From NCBI RefSeq assembly GCF_005503355.1, contig NZ_SCMK01000020.1:1-64000 (forward strand): a stretch of DNA of 64,000 nucleotides, read 5' to 3'. Below are positions 50,993 to 59,068 of this stretch, piece by piece; within the stretch, counting starts at the first letter, position 1, and every line of letters begins with the position of its first letter. The notes beneath the pieces were generated by a model. The model was not told the origin of the DNA, searched no databases, and was given only the letters and a program-made list of their open reading frames with translations. The translations under genes and the position numbers were made by a program. Source of the DNA: Sphingomonas sp. 1F27F7B. Its GTDB lineage: Bacteria > Pseudomonadota > Alphaproteobacteria > Sphingomonadales > Sphingomonadaceae.

Positions 50993-51252
50993 TCACGCCG
51001 ACACCAATAACATGTGATCATGCCGCTTCGCATTCTTGCCGGCCAAATGTCCCGATCATCAAATCGAAGCGTGCGAGGCTGTATTACGATATGATATTCT
51101 ATCTCCTATCTCAGCAGCTTTGCAAATGAGCGCTCGCAAAAATATCTCTTCAGTCATGAGGGTTCGACGTCTGGCGTGCGTATTATAGCTATATCTATAT
51201 CTAAATTTCACGAGAATAAGGTATTGGAAAAACAGGAAAAATACTGTTGACC

Positions 51253-51262
51253 TGTATATACA
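51253..51262. promoter_or_regulatory. HutC/GntR-type operator TGTATATACA upstream of the TonB receptor
   Basis: Perfect dyad TGTATATACA, 45 bp before the receptor ATG, directly behind a possible -35 TTGACC (51247-51252). The HutC subgroup of GntR proteins is known to bind TGTA-N2-TACA dyads. A related half site, ACCTGTATA, occurs in front of the GntR gene at 55460-56260. Confidence 0.6.
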
Positions 51263-51307
51263 ACTGATGTTGTCTGTGGCTGTTCTAAAACGTCAGGGGG
51301 ATTGCAC

Positions 51308-54010
51308 ATGACCATCAGGATGGCCCTGCTCGGCAGCGCCGCCATCGTCGCGGGCTACGCCGCGCCGGCTCTCGCTCAGGCCGATCCGACACCGCAGCCA
51401 AAAGCACAAGTCCTGGGGGATGACAGCGACATCGTCGTTACCGGCTCACGAATCCGTCGGCAGGATCTGGCCGGGGTTGGACCGGCCACCGTGGTCACCG
51501 CCGAGCAGATCCAAAATACCGGCATCGTCAATATCGAAACCGCCTTGCAGCGTTTGCCGGCCAATGCCGGCTTCGCGGGCAACCAGACATCGGCCTACTG
51601 GACCAACAACGGTTATGGCACTGCTCAGGTCAATCTGCGCGGCCTCGGCATCAAGCGCACACTCGTGCTCCTCAACGGCCGACGCCTCGTCGCGGGCGGC
51701 ACCGGCGCCAATTCCTCACCCGATCTCAACATGATCCCGGTCGTGGCGCTGGCACGCACCGATGTCCTCAAGGATGGCGCGTCCGCTATCTACGGGGCCG
51801 ATGCCATGGCCGGCGTGGTCAACCTTGTCACGCGCACCGATTATGAAGGCCTGGGTCTCAGCGTCCGACAAGGCATTACCGAGCGCGGCGACGGCTCCGA
51901 TCTCACCGCGGACCTACTTTGGGGCATTCGCAACGATCGTGGCGGGTTCATGGCAGCAGTCACCTACCAGAAGACCAGCGCCGTCAACATGGCCTCGCGT
52001 GCGCCCTGCTCGCTCGCTGAAACGACGCCGGGCTCGCTGAGCTGCGTCAACAGCGCCTCGACGATCGGCGGACGCGCGGTGCTGCCCAACGGCCAACAGA
52101 TCAACTTCAACCAGGTACCCGGAGGGAACGGGAACTTCTACGAGCCTTACAGTCCCGCCAAGCACAACTTCAACTCGAACCCGTTTCTCAATGCGGTCAG
52201 CCCAGTCGAGCGCGTCAGCACGGCCTTCTTCGCGGACTATGCGCTGACCGACGGTATCCAGGCGTTCGGCGAGTTCCTCTATACGTTCCGCAAGTCGAAT
52301 CAGATCGCGACACCCGGCACGCTGCGCAATCTCTCGATACCAGCCAGCAATCCGACCAATCCGACCGGCCAGAACCTGGTCCTGGCCCAGCGCCGCCTCG
52401 CCGAACCCGGCGCGCGCCACTTCTTCCAGGAGACCGATACCTGGCAAGGCACCTTCGGGCTGCGCGGCAAGCTGGCGAACGACTGGGCCTGGGAAGTCGC
52501 GGGCAGCTTCGGGCGTAACACGGCCGTCGACGGCTCGACCAACATCGCCAATCTCGAGCGCGTCGCGAACACGCTCGACAGGAGCAAATGCTCCAGCACG
52601 GCGGGCGCGGCCATCCCCTGCGGTGACTATCTTGGGTTCGGAGACCTGACACCTCAGGTTCTGGATTATATTCTGTTCACCTCGCGCGATCGCGGAGGCA
52701 ACGAACTCGGCACGGTCACGGCTGACCTCAACGGCGATCTCTTCTCCCTTCCAGCCGGCGCGGTGTCCTTCGCCACCGGCGTGGTCTATCGGCGCGAAAA
52801 AGGCTGGCGCGATCCCGACCCGTTGACGGTGCTCGGCGTGGCGAACGTCAATCAGCAGGATCCTATTTCGGGCTCGAGCACCGCCAAGGAAGCCTATCTC
52901 GAGCTATCGGTGCCGGTGCTTGCCAACACAGCTTTCGCCAAGGCGCTCACGCTCGATGGCGCAGTCCGCTACTCAGACTATAATCTCTTCGGGAGCGACT
53001 GGAATTACAAGCTCAGTGCCGACTGGGTAGTCAATGACAGCATCCGTCTGCGCGGCACTTATGGGACGGGCTTTCGCATTCCCAACGTGCCGGAGCTTTT
53101 CGGCGGCGTCTCGGAAGGCAATCTGACCACGACCGATCCCTGCTCGCGCTACACCTCCAGCGGCAACGTGACCTTGATCGCCAATTGTCAGGCGTCCGGT
53201 GTGCCGGCCAACTATACGCAGCTCGGCACCACGATCCTCACCACAGTGGGCGGTAACCAGAGCCTTCGGCCCGAAAGCTCCACGACCTGGACCGTTGGTA
53301 CGGTGATATCGCCGCGCGGCATCATCCCAGGGTTGTCGCTGACGGCAGACTGGTTCGACATCAAGATCAAGGACGCGATCCGGGCCATTCCCGGCTCGAC
53401 CAAGCTCGCAGTCTGCTATGCGAGCCAGAACCTGTCGCACCCGTTCTGCAGCGACTTTACGCGCAGCGCGCTGACCGGCGAGGTCACTTACCTCTCCGCC
53501 CAGCCCATCAACACCGGCCGCGAGGAGATGAATGGTCTCGATCTGGGTCTGGTGTACAGTGGTGCGGTGGGCGAGGTGAAGATCTCCTTGGATCTCAACA
53601 TGACCTATCTCAACAAATATGTCGTAAACCCCTTCCCCGGCGGCGCGCCGATCTATTTCGACGGGTTTATCGGGGGCGGCAATGGCGGCTATCCGAAATG
53701 GCGTGGTTATGGCGTGCTGACGGCGGAAAAGGACGGCATCAGCGCGACCTGGTCGACACAATGGATCGGCAAGGCGACCGACTTCAACGCATCGGCCGGC
53801 GACATCGGCTACCGCACGCCGAACGTCTTCTACCACAATCTTCAGCTTGCCTTCGCGATCGACGAGAAGACACGTTTCCAGATCGGGGCCGATAATCTGT
53901 TCGACCGCAAGGCGCCCTATATCCAGAGCTTCACCGATGCCAACACCGACACGATGACCTATGATCTGCTCGGACGGCGCTTCTACGCCGGCTTCCGAAC
54001 CGCGTTCTGA
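51308..54010 (+). CDS. TonB-dependent outer-membrane receptor
   Basis: 900 residues from ATG 51308 (AGGGGGA upstream). Signal peptide ends PALAQA. The plug domain begins DIVVTGSRIRRQDLAGVGPA, a typical sphingomonad form. The 22-strand barrel ends ERIGADNLFDRKAP-like and finishes GFRTAF with terminal Phe. The substrate is unknown. The two PepSY proteins downstream and the GntR regulator suggest uptake of a metal chelate or siderophore-like ligand. It has no close partner of the SusD type. Confidence 0.93.
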   Translation: MTIRMALLGSAAIVAGYAAPALAQADPTPQPKAQVLGDDSDIVVTGSRIRRQDLAGVGPATVVTAEQIQNTGIVNIETALQRLPANAGFAGNQTSAYWTNNGYGTAQVNLRGLGIKRTLVLLNGRRLVAGGTGANSSPDLNMIPVVALARTDVLKDGASAIYGADAMAGVVNLVTRTDYEGLGLSVRQGITERGDGSDLTADLLWGIRNDRGGFMAAVTYQKTSAVNMASRAPCSLAETTPGSLSCVNSASTIGGRAVLPNGQQINFNQVPGGNGNFYEPYSPAKHNFNSNPFLNAVSPVERVSTAFFADYALTDGIQAFGEFLYTFRKSNQIATPGTLRNLSIPASNPTNPTGQNLVLAQRRLAEPGARHFFQETDTWQGTFGLRGKLANDWAWEVAGSFGRNTAVDGSTNIANLERVANTLDRSKCSSTAGAAIPCGDYLGFGDLTPQVLDYILFTSRDRGGNELGTVTADLNGDLFSLPAGAVSFATGVVYRREKGWRDPDPLTVLGVANVNQQDPISGSSTAKEAYLELSVPVLANTAFAKALTLDGAVRYSDYNLFGSDWNYKLSADWVVNDSIRLRGTYGTGFRIPNVPELFGGVSEGNLTTTDPCSRYTSSGNVTLIANCQASGVPANYTQLGTTILTTVGGNQSLRPESSTTWTVGTVISPRGIIPGLSLTADWFDIKIKDAIRAIPGSTKLAVCYASQNLSHPFCSDFTRSALTGEVTYLSAQPINTGREEMNGLDLGLVYSGAVGEVKISLDLNMTYLNKYVVNPFPGGAPIYFDGFIGGGNGGYPKWRGYGVLTAEKDGISATWSTQWIGKATDFNASAGDIGYRTPNVFYHNLQLAFAIDEKTRFQIGADNLFDRKAPYIQSFTDANTDTMTYDLLGRRFYAGFRTAF

Positions 54011-54020
54011 AGGGCAGCAC

Positions 54021-54725
54021 ATGGCAATTCGCTGGCCTTTGGTCATCCGCCGGACGCACAAGTGGCTGGCCCTGATCGTCGGCGTCCAGGTTCTGCTCTG
54101 GACGCTGACCGGCTTCTATATGGTGGCCGTCCATATCGACATCATCCATGGCGACGATCTGGTCCGCCCACCGGTCGTCGCCCCCATCGACCTTGCGAGC
54201 TTCGTCCCGCCGGCGCGGATTGTTCAATCGGCTCCCGACGCGTCCGAGATCCGCCTGCAACGGTTCATGGATCAGCCCGTCTGGCGCGCGCAAACCTCGG
54301 GTGGTCCAAGACTCTTCGATGCAGGTTCGGGACAGCCCATCCCCGATTTGAGCGAGGCACAAATCCGCGCCGCCGCTCGGCGCATCTACAGCGGCACCGG
54401 GGACATCGTCGCAGCCCGGCTGCTGACGACGGCGCCACTGGAAATGCAGGCGCGCAAGCCTCCCTATTGGCAGGTCGAATTCGATGCCTGGAACCGGCCA
54501 ACCCTGTATCTCTCTCCGCAGACCGGTGAGCTGATCTCGCGCCGCCATGCGCTGTGGCGCGTGTTCGATTTCGCGTGGATGCTGCACATCATGGACTATG
54601 ACGATCGCTCCGACGTCAACAATCCGCTGCTGCGCGTGGCGACCTGGAGTGCCCTTGCCATGGCGCTGGCCGGGGCTTGGCTGCTGCTTTGGTCGTTCCC
54701 GCGGCGCAGGAAGAAGAAGGCATGA
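54021..54725 (+). CDS. PepSY-associated membrane protein (first copy)
   Basis: 234 residues from ATG 54021 (AAGGG upstream), 10 bp after the receptor stop. Membrane helices at about 12-35 (HKWLALIVGVQVLLWTLTGF) and 205-228, with a periplasmic part containing YWQVEFDAWNRPTLYLSPQT and a WMLHIMDYDDR step. Such proteins resemble the PiuB/FegB flavin- or heme-type reductases that release iron from siderophores. Overlaps the next gene by 4 bp. Confidence 0.88.
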   Translation: MAIRWPLVIRRTHKWLALIVGVQVLLWTLTGFYMVAVHIDIIHGDDLVRPPVVAPIDLASFVPPARIVQSAPDASEIRLQRFMDQPVWRAQTSGGPRLFDAGSGQPIPDLSEAQIRAAARRIYSGTGDIVAARLLTTAPLEMQARKPPYWQVEFDAWNRPTLYLSPQTGELISRRHALWRVFDFAWMLHIMDYDDRSDVNNPLLRVATWSALAMALAGAWLLLWSFPRRRKKKA

Positions 54726-55456
54726 AGAAAATCCGGTTCACCCCGCTCTTTTTTCGGCGCATCCACAAATGGGTCGGCCTGATCCTGGGCGTGCAGTTTC
54801 TCCTTTGGGCTCTGAGCGGCTCGATGATGGCCTTGCTCGATCAGGAGAAGGTCGGCGGACACAGTGCGCAGGCCAGCCATCAGCACGCCCTACCTGCCGG
54901 TGACTATATTGCGCCGGCAAAGCTCGCTCTTGATGGTCCCGTGCTCGGCATCGCCTTGCGGTCCCTTGCCACACGCCCCGTCTACGAGCTTCGATCCACC
55001 ACGGGCACGCGGCTAATCGACGCGACGAGCGGCGCCCCGGTTCGGGTCGACGAGCAGGTCGCGCGCGACGTCGCGACGATGGTGAATGAAGCACCGATCC
55101 GCAAGGCAACGTTGCTCGCCGAACCGAATGTGGAAGCGCGCGAGCACGAAGGCACCATGTGGCGACTGGATTTCGCGGACGCAGAGAACAGCAGCGCCTA
55201 CATCTCCGCCGACACCGGCCGATTCCTGGTCATGCGCGGCGACACATGGCGCACCTGGGATTTCTTCTGGATGCTCCACAATATGGACTATGTGAACCGC
55301 ACCAGCTTCAATCACCCGCTGATCGTCTTCGTTGCGTTCGGTACTTTGTGGCTGTCGGGGACGGGCTTCTACCTGCTGTTTAAGAGCTTCAGTCGCGCCG
55401 ACGTGCGATGGTTGCGGCGCAGGCGCAAATCGGCCGTCAAGTTGGGCGCGGGCTGA
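54722..55456 (+). CDS. PepSY-associated membrane protein (second copy)
   Basis: 244 residues, related to the previous protein (RIHKWVGLILGVQFLLWALS at the N-terminus, WMLHNMDYVNRTSFNHPLI near the C-terminus). The tandem copies probably form a pair in the inner membrane. The His residues in RIHKW, MLHNM and NHPL are conserved between the two and could hold heme or metal. Coupled translation (ATGA). Confidence 0.88.
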   Translation: MKKIRFTPLFFRRIHKWVGLILGVQFLLWALSGSMMALLDQEKVGGHSAQASHQHALPAGDYIAPAKLALDGPVLGIALRSLATRPVYELRSTTGTRLIDATSGAPVRVDEQVARDVATMVNEAPIRKATLLAEPNVEAREHEGTMWRLDFADAENSSAYISADTGRFLVMRGDTWRTWDFFWMLHNMDYVNRTSFNHPLIVFVAFGTLWLSGTGFYLLFKSFSRADVRWLRRRRKSAVKLGAG

Positions 55457-55459
55457 TCG

Positions 55460-56260
55460 CTAGGTCCCAACAGAAAAAGCCGCCGATAGCTCGAACCGAT
55501 TGCCCGGGTGCGTGAGCCAAGCGTGCGATACGAGACGTCCGCGACTCCAGGTTCTGCGCGTCATCATTAGCACTGGTTCTCCTTCAGCGAGGCCCAGCAT
55601 TGTTCGCATGGCTGTATCCGGCATCGCCGCGCACACCCGGTGCTCTACTCGCTCGAGCGGGGCAACACGTGTCAGATATTCATTCGGCGTCGAGGCGCTG
55701 AAATCCCTCTCTCCGTAGCGTGGCGCAGCAGATGCCAGCACAAAGCGCTCCTCGACCTGAATTGGGAATTCGGTCTCGTGATGGACGATAAGCGAATGGA
55801 AGAGGCGCGTGCCCAAGCCGACTTCCAGCAGAGCTGCCCTTTCCGCATCAGCCCGTATCTCGATATTATAAATGACGCGCGCGCGATAGGCGTGGCCCCT
55901 GCCGCGCACCTCCTCCGCGATGTTGCGGATCTCGATCAGCTGCCCGATCGGCCGGGGCTCGGCGACAAAGCTGCCCCGCCCCGCCCGCCGTACCACGACA
56001 CCGGCCGATTGCAGTTCCCGCAACGCCCGGTTTGCGGTCATGCGCGAGACTTTGAACGTCTCGACGAGCTCGGCCTCTGACGGCGTCTGGTCGCCGGGCT
56101 TCAGGCGACCTTCCCGGATGTCCTCGAAAATGCTGTCTTTGATCGCCACATAGCGAGGTTGCTTCTCCGCACCGGCAGCGTCGACCGCGGGTTCGCCCAC
56201 AGAAGCAGCTTTCGTCCGGGGAGCGGATGCGCGGCTATGGGGGCGAGCGGGAGCATGCAT
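55460..56260 (-). CDS. GntR-family regulator of the HutC type
   Basis: 266 residues. N-terminal extension of about 40 residues, then winged helix (YVAIKDSIFEDIREGRLKPG, TPSEAELVETFKVSRMTANR, GVVVRRAGRGSFV) and a C-terminal UTRA ligand domain (FHSLIVHHETEFPIQVEERF). UTRA/HutC proteins sense small molecules such as urocanate; histidine-use genes are not in view. It ends 3 bp after the second PepSY gene, tail to tail. ATG 56260 has no ribosome-binding site, see the element just upstream. Confidence 0.9.
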   Translation of the reverse strand: MHAPARPHSRASAPRTKAASVGEPAVDAAGAEKQPRYVAIKDSIFEDIREGRLKPGDQTPSEAELVETFKVSRMTANRALRELQSAGVVVRRAGRGSFVAEPRPIGQLIEIRNIAEEVRGRGHAYRARVIYNIEIRADAERAALLEVGLGTRLFHSLIVHHETEFPIQVEERFVLASAAPRYGERDFSASTPNEYLTRVAPLERVEHRVCAAMPDTAMRTMLGLAEGEPVLMMTRRTWSRGRLVSHAWLTHPGNRFELSAAFSVGT

Positions 56261-56261
56261 C

Positions 56262-56275
56262 AAATGACTATACAG
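56262..56275 (-). promoter_or_regulatory. Half-site ACCTGTATA and -10-like TATAGT in front of the GntR gene
   Basis: On the minus strand ACCTGTATAGTCAT lies directly before the start codon. It shares ACCTGTATA with the site upstream of the TonB receptor. TATAGT could act as a -10 element so close to the ATG that the transcript would be leaderless. Confidence 0.45.
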
Positions 56276-56340
56276 GTGGGGGCGAGCAAGTCCCAGTCAT
56301 TCAAACAGGAAATCACCAGCGAGAGCCGAGGCGTGCGTGA

Positions 56341-56778
56341 TCAATGCCGCGCGAAGACCTTCTGGCCCGAACTGCCGAACGACACCACCGCATAGGGTTG
56401 GCGGGCGGCGCCTGCCACTTCCATGCCCTCCGAGCCGATCGGCATCCCCGCCACCGCAATGCCTCTGACGCCTACGGGACGGGTTGCCAGCAGGCGCTTG
56501 ATATCGGCGACCGGGACATGGCCCTCGATCAGATAGCCATCAACCATCGCGCTGTGGCAGGATGCCAGCGTGCCCGGCATGCCGGCCCTCCGCTGAAGCG
56601 CCCCGCGCGACGCATCGTCGCGCATGACGACCGTGCGGCCCAGCTTCGCGCGAAGCGCCTGGGCCCACTTCTCACAGCATCCACAACCCGGGTCCCGGTG
56701 GACGACGACATCATTCGCCGCAAGCGCTGCGCCGGGCAGGGCGAGGAACAGCAAGGCGGCAGAAAGACGGGTCTTCAT
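56341..56778 (-). CDS. DUF411 periplasmic metal-binding protein
   Basis: 145 residues. Signal peptide at 1-20 (LLFLALPGAALAA), then the DUF411 signature HRDPGCGCCEKWAQ with three cysteines and the second motif ASCHSAMVDGYLIEGHVP. The family occurs with copper resistance genes and probably carries copper in the periplasm. It has its own shared ECF-type promoter in the 68-bp gap before it, although the upstream genes run in the same direction. Confidence 0.92.
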   Translation of the reverse strand: MKTRLSAALLFLALPGAALAANDVVVHRDPGCGCCEKWAQALRAKLGRTVVMRDDASRGALQRRAGMPGTLASCHSAMVDGYLIEGHVPVADIKRLLATRPVGVRGIAVAGMPIGSEGMEVAGAARQPYAVVSFGSSGQKVFARH

Positions 56779-56818
56779 GAACGGCTCCCGGAAGCATGCG
56801 ATAGGGTTCCTAATGATC

Positions 56819-56845
56819 TATACGCATTGATGCCCCCTACCCCTC
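56819..56845 (-). promoter_or_regulatory. Shared ECF-type promoter motif upstream of the DUF411 gene
   Basis: On the minus strand GAGGGG (56840-56845), exactly 12 bp, ATGCGTATA (56819-56827), 40 bp before the ATG. It matches 7 of 9 positions of CTGCGTATT and the first element completely. It is 15 kb away from the sigma gene. Confidence 0.68.
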
Positions 56846-56846
56846 A

Positions 56847-58088
56847 TCACGCTGAAGATTTCACGATGGCGCGCGGCCTCCAGGCGAGCGGCAAGGACAC
56901 AAGCAGCGCCAGCGACAGACCACCAATCCCCCACAAGACTAAGTGCTGCGCCCCGGGAGCGACGACGGCGATCGCCAGCGGCGCGAGCGCCTGCCCGATG
57001 CTGGCGGCGGAATGCTGGAGACCGAGCTTCAGACCCGAAGGGGCTGCCGCACCGCTGATCCAGAAGCTGGTGACCAATCGAAGGGTTGCCGAGCTCCAGC
57101 CGGCAGCAACGATGATCCCACTGAGTTCGGCCATGCTCGCGGCGACAGGGAACAGGAAGAGCGCCGCAGCCAGCAGGCCGAGCGTCAGCCCCGCAAGCCG
57201 CCTCGGCATGGTCACCAGCCAATCGAGCCTCGCATGGAAGATCTGTGCTGCCAGCATGCCCAATCCGCAGAGACTGAGCATCCAGGCGATCTCTTCGCGG
57301 CTCAGCGAAATGACGCTCCGCGTCACCAGGAGATTGACATGCATCGCCGCCAGCCCGCCGCCCGCGACGATCGTGACGAAAAGCAGGATCAGCGTCGCGC
57401 CGAGCGTCGGCGCGGGCAGGTCTCCGCCATCGATGCAAGGTGCACACCAGCGCGGCAGACGCACGGCGCAAAGCGCCGCCCCGACGGCACCGATGCCGAA
57501 AGCGAGGATCATGAGGGGAGCGCGGGGCAGGATCGCGGCCGAGACCTCCGCCACCAGCGGACCGGCGAGATCGCCCAGAAACAAGAAGGCGGTCAGCCAG
57601 GTGAAGCGCCGCGCCTGGTCCGCGCGCTCGTTTGCGGCAAAGCTCGCGCAGAGCAAGCCCAACGGTATGATGGCGGCCGACGCCATCCCCGCCACCAGGC
57701 GCAATGCATAAAGCTCAGGCAGCCCGACGAGGCCGATCGGCGCGGTCACCAGGGCGAGGATGACCAGCGCTGCGCGCAACATCGCCCGATAGTCGACCCG
57801 GTCCGCGATCCAGCCCCAGAGCGGCGCCGCCAGCAAGGCTGCCAGGGGATGGACCGCGGTCAGGCTCGCGACATGAAAATCATGAGCGCTTGACGATAGC
57901 GCGCCACGAGCCGGGTCGACCAGTGCCGGAAGGAAGGCGAGAATGGCCGTCTGTCCCGCCGACGCCGCAGCCGCCGCGAGCAACAAGACGAAAAAGGAGG
58001 CCGGCCAGCGACCGTTGGCTTGCGATCCAGCCTTGTCACGCGGCGCGTTCGCGGTCGACCCCTCGAGTGGCCATCCGCGGATCACCAC
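56847..58088 (-). CDS. MFS transporter
   Basis: 413 residues with twelve predicted helices; the loop PLWGWIADRVDYRAMLRAAL between helices 2 and 3 is the MFS signature. It resembles drug/metabolite exporters. Start GTG 58088 (or the next GTG, 58085, which overlaps the copB stop as GTGA). It is coupled to the second copB-copA pair, so a role in copper or siderophore traffic is possible; sequence gives no substrate. Confidence 0.86.
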   Translation of the reverse strand: MVIRGWPLEGSTANAPRDKAGSQANGRWPASFFVLLLAAAAASAGQTAILAFLPALVDPARGALSSSAHDFHVASLTAVHPLAALLAAPLWGWIADRVDYRAMLRAALVILALVTAPIGLVGLPELYALRLVAGMASAAIIPLGLLCASFAANERADQARRFTWLTAFLFLGDLAGPLVAEVSAAILPRAPLMILAFGIGAVGAALCAVRLPRWCAPCIDGGDLPAPTLGATLILLFVTIVAGGGLAAMHVNLLVTRSVISLSREEIAWMLSLCGLGMLAAQIFHARLDWLVTMPRRLAGLTLGLLAAALFLFPVAASMAELSGIIVAAGWSSATLRLVTSFWISGAAAPSGLKLGLQHSAASIGQALAPLAIAVVAPGAQHLVLWGIGGLSLALLVSLPLAWRPRAIVKSSA

Positions 58089-59068
58089 CAGGCGCGCAAG
58101 CCGATCACCAGCCTGTGTTCGGAAGGCCCTTCCCCGCGCAGGCGACGGAAATCGGCCGTGCCGTCAAATGCGCGCTCCCAGACGAAGCCGATATAGGGCG
58201 CGAACTTGCGCGACACCTCGTAGCGCAACCGTCCGCTCAGCTCGACATTGCTGAAGCCGCTGCCGAGCTGCCGATCGCTCGACCGCTTCGAATAGATATT
58301 GGTCTCCACCTGCGGCGTAAGGATCAACCGATTGGTGAACAAGACCTCATAGGACGCCTTGGCGCGCGCCGCGAGACGCCCATCGGTTCCTACATAGCCG
58401 GTGAGCTGGACGTCGAACCAATAGGGCGCCAGTCCCTCGACGCCGGCGGCCAGCCAGGTGGTCGCACCCTTGCCGAGATCCTGCCTGACCCCGAGCAGCG
58501 TGCCCCAGAACGGGTTCTTGCTGTGCCACCACAGCGCCTCGACGCTGCTCTCCGGATCGAGACGTTGGTCGCGGGAGTTCTTGAGCCCCTGGCTGCGCAG
58601 CCAGAGCTTGTCATTGTCCTGACCCTTGGTGACGAGCACGGTCCAGCCCACGCCCTGACCCTCGTTGCCGCTGGTGAACTCAAGCTCATCGACAAGTATC
58701 TTGGGGATTGAGAGCTTGTCGGCCATCTCATAGCCCGGCAGCGTCGAGTTGCGGTAGCCGTCGGCATAATCGTCCGAGTTGCGCGCGTCCGGCGGGGCCT
58801 GGCCGCCCTGCATCGAGCCCATGTCCATCGTGGCGCCGTTACCGGACGCCTTCGTGTCGGTCATATCCATGCCCGGCATGTCCATGCCCGCATGGTCCTG
58901 AGAGCCTTGCGCGGAAGGGGTGTGCTGAGCGGGAGTGGCCGTTTGGGCAGGGGTGGCGGCGGGCGACGGGGGCGAGGCATCCTGCGCGAGGGCGGGAGCC
59001 GTCATCGCCGGCGCCAGGAAGAGGGCAGCGCCAAGAGCGATGCCGCGCGAGGGGAAAATCCGGATCAT
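58082..59068 (-). CDS. copB: CopB, second outer-membrane copper resistance protein
   Basis: 328 residues from ATG 59068, overlapping the copA stop (ATGA). Signal peptide, then a short low-complexity part with DHAGMDMPGMDMTD. The barrel domain has SKNPFWGTLLGVRQDLGKGA and TTWLAAGVEGLAPYWFDVQL, ending LVIGLRAWW. It is shorter and less Met/His-rich than the copy at 43679-44866, so the two pairs probably arrived separately and did not arise by recent duplication. Confidence 0.93.
   Translation of the reverse strand: MIRIFPSRGIALGAALFLAPAMTAPALAQDASPPSPAATPAQTATPAQHTPSAQGSQDHAGMDMPGMDMTDTKASGNGATMDMGSMQGGQAPPDARNSDDYADGYRNSTLPGYEMADKLSIPKILVDELEFTSGNEGQGVGWTVLVTKGQDNDKLWLRSQGLKNSRDQRLDPESSVEALWWHSKNPFWGTLLGVRQDLGKGATTWLAAGVEGLAPYWFDVQLTGYVGTDGRLAARAKASYEVLFTNRLILTPQVETNIYSKRSSDRQLGSGFSNVELSGRLRYEVSRKFAPYIGFVWERAFDGTADFRRLRGEGPSEHRLVIGLRAWW

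Larger units (their letters stand above)
50570..51307. other. Long non-coding region upstream of the TonB receptor
   Basis: About 740 bp. The first 400 bp are GC-rich without a credible gene. From about 51060 the sequence becomes strongly AT-rich, with runs such as TATAGCTATATC and a GntR-type site at 51253. A 14-bp palindrome lies at 50979-50992. The AT-rich part is likely a regulated promoter region. Confidence 0.45.
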
